Shown here one piece after another: positions 38,601 through 49,110 of a DNA stretch of 64,000 bases. The notes under the pieces were generated by a model. The model was not told the origin of the DNA. It saw only the letters and a program-made list of their open reading frames with translations, and searched no databases. Every line of letters begins with the position of its first letter. The first letter of the stretch is position 1. Origin of the DNA: Echinococcus granulosus (Eukaryota > Platyhelminthes > Cestoda > Cyclophyllidea > Taeniidae); the NCBI RefSeq assembly GCF_000524195.1, contig NW_020170385.1, positions 1,859,816 to 1,923,815 on the forward strand. The letters run 5' to 3'. Position numbers and translations under genes: made by a program.

Positions 38601-39843
38601 TAGGTAGGTGCTGACATGGGAATCGTACTGGTTATGTGTGAGAGAGAGCTTTGAAGATGTGGCTAACCCTGTGATGACGTATTTCGGTACTATCGTAATC
38701 GCCATTGTTGTTTTTGTCTTGCGTCTCGCTTCCTGCGCGTGCGAGTGGTGACGCGCACATTCAGTCGTATTATGCGACCTACCACTTTCTCGACAAAGTT
38801 ATGATTTGGCTTACTCTACGACCGTGAGTGTTCGTGCCCTTAGCCAATCGTGTCTTGATTGCCAGACCACACGAGCGATTAAGATGCGCCATCATTTTGC
38901 CCCAACGCATGGCTATTTCAATCAATCTGCCACTATATTTGGGTAGGAAAATGACTAGAAAACCAGCACTTTCTAGCCTCCCTTTAAGAAATTGTGTACA
39001 AATTATTATTCATATTCTGTTTCCCGTTCTTCAAACGGCAGGAATTCTATATTTTGTGTCGTATTTCAATGGCCTGTTTCCTGCCCACATCGGCTTTGTA
39101 AACTAAATAATAATTTGCACATCAACTTTTAACATGGAACAATTCCGTTCTATTAGCGTCATATTTTTCCATTAGGGGAGATGACGGCATTGCCTTATGG
39201 GATGTACGTGGGCAGTGGGGTCGCCACTACTCAGAAGTATCCGCAGGGCTTCCCGGTGTCCTTAGTGGATGTTCCTCAGGCGCAGCAGTTGGACAGTATA
39301 AATCCCTTCGATTTTCCCCAAGGTGCCACTACGTACTCCGTCTCCGCCTCCAACGCGAACGCCCAGCCTCGCGGGCCCTATCGCGAGCAACTACACATTC
39401 AATACGCCTCACCAGCATGCTCGAGCACTTCTGTGACTTACAGAGTGGATGCCGAGCTTCCGTCCTCTGCCCCAGCCCCCACCGCCCCCACCTCTTCCTC
39501 CGCCGTCACCTGCACAACCACTGCCACCAAAAAGTTCCTCCCCTCGTCCTCTCAAATGTACATGGGCGATATGACCTACCAGCAGCAGCGTTGGCAGCAA
39601 CAACAACAGGTTCAAGTGATGGCTGGAGGCGATTTCTACGTTCAACAATCTCAAAATAGCACCGGTGGTAGTAACAGCGATGTCATGATGATGCCTCCTA
39701 CGGCAACAATGCAAGCATCTCAAGCACAGCAGCAGTACTATATGCCACCGCCAGTGGGGGTCCCGAGTCACTTGCACCAGCAGTTGCAACCTCAGCCTCC
39801 TTCGCATGCCAGCCATTCACGGGCTTATCCTGCTCTCCTGTAA
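29613..39843 (+). CDS. divergent BCL9/Legless-type Wnt adaptor (HD1 and HD2 helices)
   Basis: BCL9/Legless bridges beta-catenin (through HD2) and Pygopus (through HD1) in nuclear Wnt signalling. The exons are 29613-29993, 30333-30887, 31698-32425, 34171-34674, 35561-35599, 35644-35973, 37525-38209 and 39176-39843, all phase-compatible, ending in TAA. In the second exon HD1 reads LVFTTEMANEAAAKCQ and continues to ITTFHSMH (about 30479-30570), matching human VFSTEMANKAAEAVLKGQ. HD2 reads VTQEQLENRKSKMAQLEKI (about 30652-30708), matching SQEQLEHRERSLQTLRDI and keeping the Leu and Ile three apart. A KKRK cluster near 32190 could be a nuclear signal. The remaining sequence is Pro-, Gln- and Ser-rich with polyQ and polyP runs, like the disordered rest of BCL9. 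The phase-1 acceptor at 29612 implies upstream coding sequence, which fits the DDT exons. Confidence 0.65.
33270..33420. other. CpG-rich patch in an intron
   Basis: The patch runs from an ACACACACTCATGCATGC segment into GGCGCGTGCCCGTTCGCTCG and GTGCGTGCGCCTGCGCGTTG. It has the same style as the 27.6-kb and 36.8-kb patches. Confidence 0.4.
35561..35599 (+). other. 39-nt microexon in the BCL9-like gene
   Basis: The exon encodes MVEKQTISMNINQ between TTCACTAG and CAG|GTATTT, in phase 0 on both sides. It is followed by a 44-nt intron (35600-35643) ending CGCCTCAG. Skipping it would also keep frame, so it may be an optional exon or a false one. Confidence 0.4.
36780..37050. other. CpG-rich GTGCGTG patch in an intron
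   Basis: The patch includes ACGCACGTGCGTACGTGTGT and GTGCGTGCGCGTTC. Alternating purine-pyrimidine runs of this kind can adopt Z-DNA. No conserved protein frame is present. Confidence 0.45.
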
Positions 39844-40854
39844 ATACCCATATGTGTGCGAGCGTTCAGTGATATGCACACAAGGTGAAGACAATTTAAC
39901 CATGAGTGAGAAAAAGGCATTTTCTACGTCCTCGCACGTGTTTTTCTGACATAGGATGACTGAGATCTCAATTACATAGCTATTATTGATTACTGTACAA
40001 AGGTCTCAGTTTCTCTGTAAATTTTGCTTTCGAGACTCGATGTGCCATCGACTTTTTACTCGCATTTTCACATTTCCTCCTCCATCTCCCAACTCACCTT
40101 TACTGTAACTACTAGATATGTATTTGCACTTTTGTGAACCTATTTTGGCCTTACCAGGCGACTTCGATGTCTTAAATCCTAAAGTGTCTCCTTCATTAAT
40201 CTGAAATCAAGCCCTTGTTTGTCATTATTCCAAATTGCGATCGTGTTCCTTCGATATGTAAGGCAATATGCGTAGTGTAAATTCTCACGGTTTCTTGGGT
40301 GAAATGCGTCATTGTAAATAATCTTATACTCTACTTGCGTTTTATCCTTTGTGGCCGAAGCAGTGAGTGCTGGAGTGCTGATGCATTAAGTCTGTAATCA
40401 TGCCACTCTCAGCAAGGCGCTGATAAAGCTCAAATCTTCGTCACTTATGCGTAAATTAACTACTTTGATTACAAATAATCCGTTTGAAATATCTTTACCT
40501 GAGGTTTTTTCAGAGATATCAAGGGGTGGGAGTGTGTGAACTTGTTTGTCCGCCCTTTTGACAAACATCTATCAAATGCAGCTTAAGCATCTCCATGCCC
40601 AATGAACTGCCGAAGTGGGTGCAGCTATCCATCGTCCTCTGTGCTGCATTAGCACCTCACGGTAAAAATGTCAGAATAATGACCATATGGAATGAGGATA
40701 GTTGGTTTTTGGGAGAATGAGGGAGCAATTTCCTAGTTCGCTCCCGTCACCGTTTTGCTATCGATTCATCTGAAGGTGGCTACTCACGTGGTCGGTGGGT
40801 TGGGTTGTAAACTGGCAGGCGACCTGATGTAATTTTGTCTCGTTCTCTCAGTAA
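39844..40854. other. intergenic region between BCL9-like and GPCR genes
   Basis: About 1 kb lies between the TAA of the BCL9-like gene and the GPCR start. It should contain the 3' UTR of the first and the promoter of the second. No AATAAA was noticed close to 39843. Confidence 0.4.
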
Positions 40855-42012
40855 ATGTCAGGGAAAGCATCGGTTTCTCGGTTATACTTAGAACACTGGC
40901 AAACTCGCGGTGGGCTCAACGCACCTCCACCTCGAAGCCAGGTACCTGTGAAATTCCCACCAATTAGTGGTCATTGGTTTGCGGTTGTGGTAGCTGTAAT
41001 CGGATTTCTTTTGAACATTTCACTTATCATGCGTCTGCTCCTCAAGAAGTACTCTCCGTTTGCTTGGTTCGCTATCGGGATGGGATGCTGTGACTCGTTG
41101 GCCTGCTTCTTCTATGCATTGGGCGAGATATATCGGGTAGTGCACAATTCTTTGCGCCAGAGGTGGATGGGTTGTGCAGTATTGATTTCAAAACCCGCAT
41201 TCTGGGTCTGCTTCACCATCCGTATGGCCCTCACGATCATGGAGGCTTGGTACCTCTTTACTCGCCTCATCTTCCCGTCTGTCTACCGCCGCCATGGTCA
41301 GTGGGTAATACTAGTTTGTATATTCATCTTTTACGTCGTGCAAGCGGTTGTGGCAGATTTCGTGCACTCACTAACCACTGAAACGGGAAGGCACATGCTC
41401 TGTTTCGAGACCATAGACATGTTCCGCCTTTATGGTGATGCGACTGGCAGTCAAAAACTTGTTGTCGCCCACCACGTAGCCGTGACTTTCATCTTGCCGC
41501 TTCTTTTCACCCGCTATCTCTACATAAACATGCTGAATGCCCTCGCCGAGTCCCCGAATGCCACTCATCTCCTCACATATAATTCCATTCAACAGATGTA
41601 CCTTATGAACAACCTTCTCCCTGCGCTTCTATGGAGTCCCTTTTTCATTCTCTTCTTTGTTTTTCACTTCGGCACTTACCTCCATTTTACCCAGGCAACT
41701 ACGCTTCACAGAGTTACATTCAGTGCTGGTCTTACATACCACGCTCTCTATCCTCTGTTATGCATTATTTTCAGACGTGACGTTGGCGGCCATCTGATGG
41801 GTGGCTTGGATGTGAGTCACGGCCACTGGGCTAAAAACGAAAAGGATGACGGGGATGAGTTTTATGGCGCCGTCACTGAACGTGTAGCCCCACCTTGGTC
41901 CAGCAGCATCATCAGACCCCCACATTTTGTGACGAAAGTTGAGGCCTTTAAAAATAATGGAAATGATTACGTAACAACGGTGAATACGACCGCTACCAAA
42001 GGTTTCAAATAA
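40855..42012 (+). CDS. orphan rhodopsin-family-like G-protein-coupled receptor, intronless
   Basis: This 385-residue single-exon protein has seven hydrophobic helices (roughly residues 41-62, 69-90, 106-130, 149-170, 203-226, 250-272 and 286-306). Class A landmarks are recognisable: Asn54 in helix 1, Asp80 in helix 2, Cys107 and Cys183 positioned for the helix 3-loop 2 disulfide, Trp150 in helix 4, Pro215 in helix 5, Trp260-Ser-Pro262 in helix 6 and Tyr299 in helix 7. The DRY motif is replaced by FTR around Arg137, and NPxxY is degenerate (HALYP). The N-terminus has no signal peptide and the C-terminal tail is about 75 residues. It probably acts at the plasma membrane. I cannot name the ligand class or a close family, and it may belong to a flatworm-specific receptor group. 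Confidence 0.75.
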   Translation: MSGKASVSRLYLEHWQTRGGLNAPPPRSQVPVKFPPISGHWFAVVVAVIGFLLNISLIMRLLLKKYSPFAWFAIGMGCCDSLACFFYALGEIYRVVHNSLRQRWMGCAVLISKPAFWVCFTIRMALTIMEAWYLFTRLIFPSVYRRHGQWVILVCIFIFYVVQAVVADFVHSLTTETGRHMLCFETIDMFRLYGDATGSQKLVVAHHVAVTFILPLLFTRYLYINMLNALAESPNATHLLTYNSIQQMYLMNNLLPALLWSPFFILFFVFHFGTYLHFTQATTLHRVTFSAGLTYHALYPLLCIIFRRDVGGHLMGGLDVSHGHWAKNEKDDGDEFYGAVTERVAPPWSSSIIRPPHFVTKVEAFKNNGNDYVTTVNTTATKGFK

Positions 42013-42013
42013 A
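42008..42013 (+). terminator. AATAAA overlapping the GPCR stop codon
   Basis: The reading frame ends TTC AAA TAA AGG. The TAA at 42010-42012 lies inside an AATAAA hexamer. If this hexamer is the functional signal, the 3' UTR would be only about 15-30 nt. Confidence 0.35.
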
Positions 42014-43394
42014 GGGTTTTCAAACGGAGGCTTAAAGGATGGCATACCGAAAACACCTGAGACAGCAGTTGGCACACCATTCACCAATGATAAAACCTAG
42101 TGGTAGACTAAGTACTGGGCCTATATCACCAGCTTTAGACTTGTGCAATGCTTTGAATTCGATAAAACCAGTTACATATACCTTAAATTGTGTATTATGC
42201 AAATCTGAGGCCGTAAATTCAGAAGTTTCAAAAAAAACATGTTACTCGGGAAAAGTAGCCAATTGTGCGCCTTAGGATAGTAATGTTTGGACTTGGGTAC
42301 TGTTTCACCCACTTAGGCAGTCAACATTAGAATGCCGATAACTTTTACAAGATAGCTAAAATGGGTAGGTTTGCAGTGTTTTTATAATACTTTACTTCAA
42401 CTGAAGGTGGTAAACACGAAGGTGGTATATCACCATTGTCAAAACAGTCATTTGATAAGTCCTGCCCATTTCAGTCACACACACACACAACCCGAATGGT
42501 GACTAATTAGCCGAAGTTTGAGTAGAGTAAACTGGGTGTTAGTCATCAGCTACGATATCGAGGGCGGCTTAAAACCCCAAGACGAACTACAGCGACCGAA
42601 AGTTCTTCCATTCGGTGCGTAGTCTCCGAATTTTTCCCATAATAACAACTGGTGCTACGATGCTCTCAACTAGGTAGTCGGTAAGGCTAAATGGCTTTGT
42701 GATTGAAAAAGACGACAATCGAAGAAAAATGCTAGATTTGCTAATCTTCCGTTACTTTGTGATCGTAGCAGTACGAATTTCGCTGCCCGACCAGAAAATG
42801 AATTATAAAAATAAACTTAATTGATCTTGTAGCGTTGAGGGTTTAAATGAGCATTGACGTTCGGGTCTATTGCTGCTAATGCAAAGAAATACCCAGATAT
42901 TGGCGGAAATTGTGATCAGCGTTCGAGATCTAATTTGTGGAACTTTGGGCAAAGTTATTGACTAATCAACAAGAATATTAATGGCAGGGTTGCAGAGCAA
43001 GGTAAATATGTCATGATTTTCAGCATTGTTTTCATTAGCCATAACGAATAGCATGCATCTTGGTCAGTGCCGATCATGCGCTTGGATATCCGGATATTTC
43101 ACCAGCTCAAATCCCCGCTTATTGTAAGTGTAGTGAATGATTATCAAATTAATTCATTTTTCAGGCACATAGGTGTTCGATGATGAAAATAAGTAAAAGG
43201 AATCGAAGGCGGAAGTATGCGCATCCGGAATCTAAGATGATGTTACTTGGAATACAAGTCAACTTCATGCAACCATCAAATTCGCGTTTTATCGCCACCA
43301 ATTTCTAAAATGTATTGATGTATCCCCACGGTTCCATGGCTTTTCCAATCACCTACCTGCTAAATATTTTTTTATCGAGATGAGGTTAAAACCT

Positions 43395-43407
43395 CCCCCC
43401 CCCCCCC
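43395..43407 (+). repeat. poly-C tract (13 nt)
   Basis: An uninterrupted run of 13 C. A second run of 12 C lies at 56827-56838. Confidence 0.9.
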
Positions 43408-44109
43408 ACCTTCGTCCTTTTATCACTATGATATAATATGGAGTTATGGCCATTGCACTTTTCAGACTTAGTTCTTAGGATTTTTTTTCGTTTTGCTTTG
43501 ACTCGATCTTCAACCCTACGACTATCTTTTGGCCCAAATTACCATAATTTCTGCTTGCCTTCCTCTGAGTAATAGCAGTCGGCAAGAGAGTTGATCATCA
43601 GACAGGGCACTACAGAAAAGATTTTGAATAGTTTTTTCTCCTTATTTACTATCAGTTAGCAAATTGAAAAATAGCACACCTTTAATATTCACCCATACCA
43701 TTGAAGCAGTCCAAGTGACTGACAATAATGAAGTATTAAGGTGAATAATAATGCGAATAGGGACTACAAGGACATATAAATTTACAATGATTGCATTCAT
43801 GCCTTCTGAGTGCTTCCATCTTGTTATTGATGACCCCAGCGCACACCCACAACCAGGACTAAGATCCTGATTAAAAACGGTATACCTCTCGCGACAAGGC
43901 GCTTGCCATGCTGTGTGTGTAGGAAAAATTAGCAATAATTTTAAAATTAACGACAATTTGCATATTTACTGGGGCGCGAAATTCGATCAAATAGCTGGGG
44001 GAGGGAGTTCCTGAAGAAATAGGAATCGACAAACGGTGGTGTAATACGATGGTGGTTTATCCCTCGGTATTGGTTGGGCCCCACTTTTGAACTTTTGAAT
44101 TTACCTTCT

Positions 44110-44245
44110 TGTACCTCGCTGAGTGGGCTGGCCTTTGGGCCATGCTAGTAACTCAAACACCTTCGCTGTACTGAATATACATATTCTGCCCGAGTATTGT
44201 GTCTTCTTTCGGCTTCAGGGTTGTCTCAAAACGCTAAAACAAGTT
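44110..44245 (+). repeat. dispersed repeat copy B
   Basis: It contains GGCCTTTGGGCCATGCTAGTAAC, ATATTCTGCCCGAGTATTGTG and GGCTTCAGGGTTGTCTC. It shares the first and third blocks with copy A near 9.6 kb and the middle block with copy C near 51.15 kb. Confidence 0.4.
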
Positions 44246-44490
44246 TGTCTTTTTTGTGCCTAACCTGACCCGGATTCAAATTATGAGCTAATTAGTGGTA
44301 TTCCTAAATATGTGTCATGGATTCAAACTAAAAAACTAATCTTTAACACAATATTCGTTTTAGGATAATTTAAAATGAAAGAGCTTAAATTGCTTTGCAC
44401 TTTGTTGAACAAAATTAATATTGGTAATAATTTTCCGCCACCCTCAAAGTCATTCCGTGTTATAAAATACATGAGCTGGAGGCGCGCTTT

Positions 44491-47238
44491 ATGTCTGGGA
44501 ATGATTTTAAGATGACTTCGGTAGGCGAGGCTGAGCTGCCTACTGCCTCGGACAGCGATGTGAGGGATGAGTCTGCCGAAGATGTCGAAGTCGATGTCCC
44601 TCAGAGTAAGGACTTCAGTTTGGTCAAACAATGCAAAAGTAAATGGCAAATATCTCTTTTTTATATTTAGTAGACAATGCACATCTTAAAATCCTCGTGC
44701 CTTCGGTGGCTGCAGGAGCGATTATTGGTAAAAATGGAGAAGCTATCACTAATATACAAAATTGCACTGGTGCTAAAGTCAAGATGTCCAAAGCTAACGA
44801 TTTTTATCCAGGTTTTACTTTATGATGTGTAATTTTCTCAGGAACAAATGAACGAGTTTGCTTAATTATTGGAACCACGGCCGCTATTACTGAAGTCTAT
44901 GATTACATTTCTGAAAAAATATATGAGAAACCTGAAACGGCTTCTCGTATGGTCGCAGATGGCCGAGTTCCCTATGAACGTCACAAGCAAGTAAGGGATT
45001 TTACTTTTTGTTCAGTATATTTCCATGGTCATTGTTTCCAGCTGAATGTGTTCTATTTATCATATGGGTGCTATCATTCACTCCTACATTTCGTTTAATT
45101 GAGGTGATATGGCTGTATAAAGCATTTGAAATGATGTTGTTTTTTCTTCTGCTGCTAGGTAAAAATATTAGTGCCCAATAGCACTGCTGGAATGATCATT
45201 GGTAAAGGTGGAAGTTTTATAAAAGAAATCAAGAGCAAGACTGGTGCTTTCATTCAAGTTTCTCAGAAATCAAGAGAAATGAGCCTTGCTGAACGGTGCA
45301 TTACTGTTGGAGGTGAGTCATTTTGAAATCAAGATAAGTTGTCTCAATCTTTGGTTACGAACTTTGAGGCAACTTTAAAATTGATTGTAGGTGGTTTTTA
45401 ATTTCAGTACCTATAATTTGGAGGCGTATTTTCTGGAATTATATTGTGCATTGAATTTTGTAGAAGTCTCAAGTATTTATTCTGCAATATACTCTTCCCA
45501 TTTCTGGTGTACTTATTAACTGGTAATAGTTAAATTTTTGGCACACTTGTGATATTTTTTTGCATTGGAAAACGAATTGGAGTCGTATTCACAGAATACT
45601 GCGGTCATGTCGCCCGGCTGTCATATTGCACGTTCTATTTTCGTTATCATTATTTTTGTGTCTAAATTATGGAACTATTATCAAAAAATTTACAATTTGT
45701 AGCCTAATTTGTGTACCATGTGAATCGTTAAGGATTCCATCATTTGTCAAGTTACCTGTCAAATAAATGGGTAATTCAGGTATTTTTAAAGGAATGTTTT
45801 CAGGCCAAGTAATCGAACTCATTGACATTCGGTGTGTCTCTTTTAAGTGTGAATTGGCGTATTATCCCTAGTGTAACCCCTCGTACTGCTGTATTTGCTG
45901 CAAATCCTTGTATTGATAAAGGCTGTGCTATCTTAATCGTTCAACTCTAGGCTCTGTGGTTCCAAAAATACATGGCCTCACGTCAATGGCGCCTTTCTGA
46001 GGTGAATTTCAGAGGGGTGATGAAGTCGAAGTAGCATTTATGGACTACTTATATATGGGGACAAAACTGCCATAAGTAACGGATTATTTATTTAAAAATG
46101 ATTACTCGTAACTGCTTTTTAGACGAAGTAACTCAATCAGTTTAACATTTTCTCGATTTTTTTAAAGCGGGAAACCTGAAACCTAGTCATAAACACGTAG
46201 TCTTCACACAGTACCACAGTCTTTATTTGGGACACGTGTTTTCGCTGTAGTATGGATATTACTGATATGTAATTGGTCTACTGAAGTGCAAAAATGTGGT
46301 CTAAGCAAATACTTTCTGTTTATCATTGTTCCGTTGATAATTTCTTAGGTGAGTTGAATCAAACTCGCGAAACGATGCGGCTTCTACTCACGAAGATTGC
46401 TGAAGACCCTTTGTCATCGAGTTGTCCCAATATTTCCTACATAGACGTCACTGGTCCTGTGGCCAGCGCCTACCCCACAGGTTCCCCTTACGCCCTCTTT
46501 AGCGCGCCTCCCACTGGTCCACCTCACCACCACCCTTCCACCACTTCGGGTCTGTCCTCTTGCTCTCCCCCAGGCAGGTGTTTTATGCATCCACTCCAGC
46601 AGCAGCATCATCATCACAGTGGAGGCGGCGCTGCTAGTTGTGGTGGTCCCTTATCCTCCCCCACGGCAGTTAATGGGAGAGTGGAGGCAAGTGCTGCTGT
46701 CAGCCGTCGTGTGCTAAATGGGCGTGGAACAGCACCCCAGAGCCTTCTCGGTGCAGCCTCGCTGCCTCATGGCGGAGGCGCGGGTGGAGCCAGTCTTTGG
46801 TCGTCACCTACGTCTCCGCCCTTCCCCATCAGCCTAGACGCTGTGCGAGGCCTTCTTCATTCGACTGGCTTCACCGAGGAAGCGATGGAGGAAATCACTC
46901 GCGCCATGCGTGTGCTAAATGCTTATGGGCTTCTCTCGCTAACAAGCTTGGCATCTTGGGTTAGGTTCGGGGGTGGTGGCTGTGGGGGAAATGGATCGAG
47001 GCCTGGAGTGTCACCACAGCTAACAACAGTCTCACCTCCAACGCAGCCATTTCAAGAAGCAACCGCCTCTTCATCCCCATTTGGATCTCCCGCCTTTCAA
47101 TCCGCGCCTCCACCAGCCTCACAGCAACAGCCAAAGCAGCAACAGCAGCCTTCTTCGCCGGTCGATACCTACTACCGGCCTCAGGATAATGGAAGTGGGC
47201 CAAGTGCTACAACCAATACAGATAATAGCTCCCGATAG
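44491..47238 (+). CDS. NOVA: NOVA-type KH-domain splicing regulator with two KH domains
   Basis: NOVA proteins bind YCAY RNA clusters and regulate alternative splicing. The exons are 44491-44605, 44671-44811, 44842-44990, 45159-45312 and 46349-47238, all phase-compatible, giving about 482 residues. KH1 starts [20 protein letters not shown] and ends at [17 protein letters not shown]2 starts [20 protein letters not shown], with both GxxG loops intact. After KH2 come [20 protein letters not shown] and [14 protein letters not shown], close to the vertebrate EDPQSGSCLNISYANVTGPV segment, and later [20 protein letters not shown], matching the vertebrate GFTGNDLVAITSALNTLASY. The protein then ends in a Ser/Pro/Gln-rich tail without the third KH domain. 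An out-of-frame upstream ATG at 44471 opens a short uORF. AATAAA lies at 47656. Confidence 0.9.
44812..44841 (+). other. 30-nt intron inside NOVA KH1
   Basis: The intron starts GTTTTACTTT and ends ATTTTCTCAG. Removing exactly 30 nt joins DFYPG to TNERVCLI, as in all NOVA proteins. Retaining it would not break divisibility by three but introduces an in-frame TGA. Confidence 0.85.
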
Positions 47239-47655
47239 AGCAGAAAGTCTACAATCGAAGTCCCCCATTTCCCACCCCCCCTTCAAATACCCTTAGTCTT
47301 TCTGTTAAGACGATTAAGCTGCACTCCATTCATTTCTGTCATCACTATTGTCATGCGTAGCAGCCGACCTGTGATATCACACCCGACGCCTTATCGCGCT
47401 TTTCTCTCGCCGAACATCCCACCGATCCTGGCGTTATTTTGGCTAAATTATTGTGACCGTGATTTTACCGTGCCATTTGAATCCTCTCTTCCCGTCAATT
47501 TATTTTATCATTGTTTCTTTCACCATTAGAGAGGATCGTTCAGAGTAAAATAGACGAACTTTCTCCTTTGCACATTTATTCTCGTCCCTATCATAGTTTC
47601 CTTTTGCTCTATTTTAATCTCACTTCATTATTCGCTCTCCATGTTATTATTTGAG

Positions 47656-47661
47656 AATAAA
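47656..47661 (+). terminator. polyadenylation signal for NOVA
   Basis: AATAAA lies about 420 nt downstream of the TAG at 47236-47238. Confidence 0.5.
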
Positions 47662-48839
47662 AACACACTGCTTGAATTGTCAGTCTCATAGTGGATGTTG
47701 CCGTGTAGACGCTTGTATCAATGGGATTTGCTCTGGTTGTGTGAATGTGATAGCCAATCCTAGCCGCACACGGATTGTGTTCTGACGTTTCCTGCCTTTT
47801 CTTAAAATCGTAATATTTAAGGCCAGTTCCCCAAGTCATCTGTTATTTGTTACCACATAGACGCATCGGTTGTCAGTATTGCATCCTCACTTGATTGATT
47901 ACCATAGTCTAGCAAAAATATGCATGACACCTCCAGTGGTTTTTGGAGTTACTGAGTGGCTAATAGTTTTAAATCTTGGAATGGTCGGCCGCAGATTATA
48001 TCGAGTCACTACCTGAGCAAATGGATTTGTCCGGCGAGCCACTCCAAATGGTCAACCGAGCTCAGAGGAGCGCAAAAAACCATCGACTGTAGGGAATCTA
48101 CTGTACCCTATACAAATTGGGTCAATTCAACCAAGAATAGGTAAATAACACACACCAATTTAAATGTTGTGAAAGCTCCATAAAAGTGAACGTTTTTCTG
48201 CTGATGCTTGAGACTATCTTATCCCAAACCACCTAGATACGCTTTCAAGTAATCAGCTTCACTTCTTTTTGAACTTGTCAGACCGAGGTGGCACTATATA
48301 CACACAGGATATTATTTTTTTGTTTTTGCATCCTCCTCATCTTGTTTATGGTCATTTTTGTTAGCATCAAGATATCGACGAATGGTCTTATTGCCACTGA
48401 GAATAGCATCAAAACAGACTATGAATCATCAGGTTAGAGAGTTCACACAAAGTTTGGTCTGTGTACCCTGTTACACAAATGTTTCACCTTTAAATGTGAA
48501 TTGTGTCTTGAAGAAGCTATGGGGCGTTTCTAAATTGCGATTCAGGCTACATTAGAAGGATTTAGATAATTCGTTTCTGGCATATATTCCCACTGATGAA
48601 AATACGTTCCTTTAGAAAGGTTTGTCATATGGCGATGTCAATCACTGACATAAATCTTGTTCACTCTGGACCTCCAACTGTTTAAAAAGGAAAGATGTTT
48701 AAGATGAGTTCCCGAATGTTGGCAGACATGTCATTGACTTGATGGTCTACTTTTATGGTGTTGCTCACTTAACCATGAAGTTAACGCTAACACTCAGAAC
48801 ACCTCAATATGGTTGTATCTTTAGCCACAGACGAGTTCA

Positions 48840-49110
48840 CAACGCGAACGACCAGCACATCATACCTTGCCGCGTTTTCGCCACCAATCGATGTGCTGGC
48901 ATTGCTGCTGGTGCTGCCATACCCAAAGTACGGTGCACGCCCGTGTGATTGCACGCAAGTGCTTGCATCTTGACCAATGGTCTCCCGGTCTCGTCAAGCG
49001 GCCAATAAGGTCCCACGGTCGAATGGACGCGCGGTCTGCATCTTCGTGCGTGTGTGCGCGCTGTGGCATTAGGAGTGCTTGCGCCAGAGGTGAGCGCGGG
49101 AGAGTACTTG
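48840..49110. other. CpG-rich intergenic patch
   Basis: The stretch is rich in GCACGCCCGTG, GACGCGCGG and GTGCGTGTGTGCGCGC. It has the same style as the intronic patches at 27.6, 33.3, 36.8 and 57.3 kb. Confidence 0.4.

Larger units (their letters stand above)
21803..39843 (+). other. linked model: DDT module plus BCL9-type helices in one 11-exon chain
   Basis: All eleven exons can be joined without a frame break. Phases at successive junctions are 0, 1, 1, 1, 1, 0, 0, 0, 0 and 1. The total from ATG 21803 is 4980 nt, or 1659 residues. The critical junction between the two modules is CCAT|GTAATC at 25616 to TTACAG|CCACTGG at 29613, leaving a 3996-nt intron. Exon 3 needs a downstream exon to escape intron-like sequence, and exon 4 opens mid-codon, so neither half looks complete alone. 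Each junction has about one chance in three of matching phase at random, so this is suggestive only. Two adjacent genes remain possible. Confidence 0.45.
42014..44490. other. intergenic region with simple repeats
   Basis: No gene is supported. It contains a short CA repeat (about 42475-42490), a run of 13 C (43395-43407), and near 44.1 kb one copy of a dispersed repeat. The minus-strand open frames at 43642-43956 and 44323-44682 lack any family signature, and the second overlaps the first NOVA exon on the opposite strand. Confidence 0.45.

Noticed and set aside
44260..44300. Possible tRNA-like B box (GGATTCAAAT) near the dispersed repeat copy B
   Set aside because: No matching A box or cloverleaf arms at the correct distance could be drawn, so neither a tRNA nor a tRNA-derived SINE is claimed.
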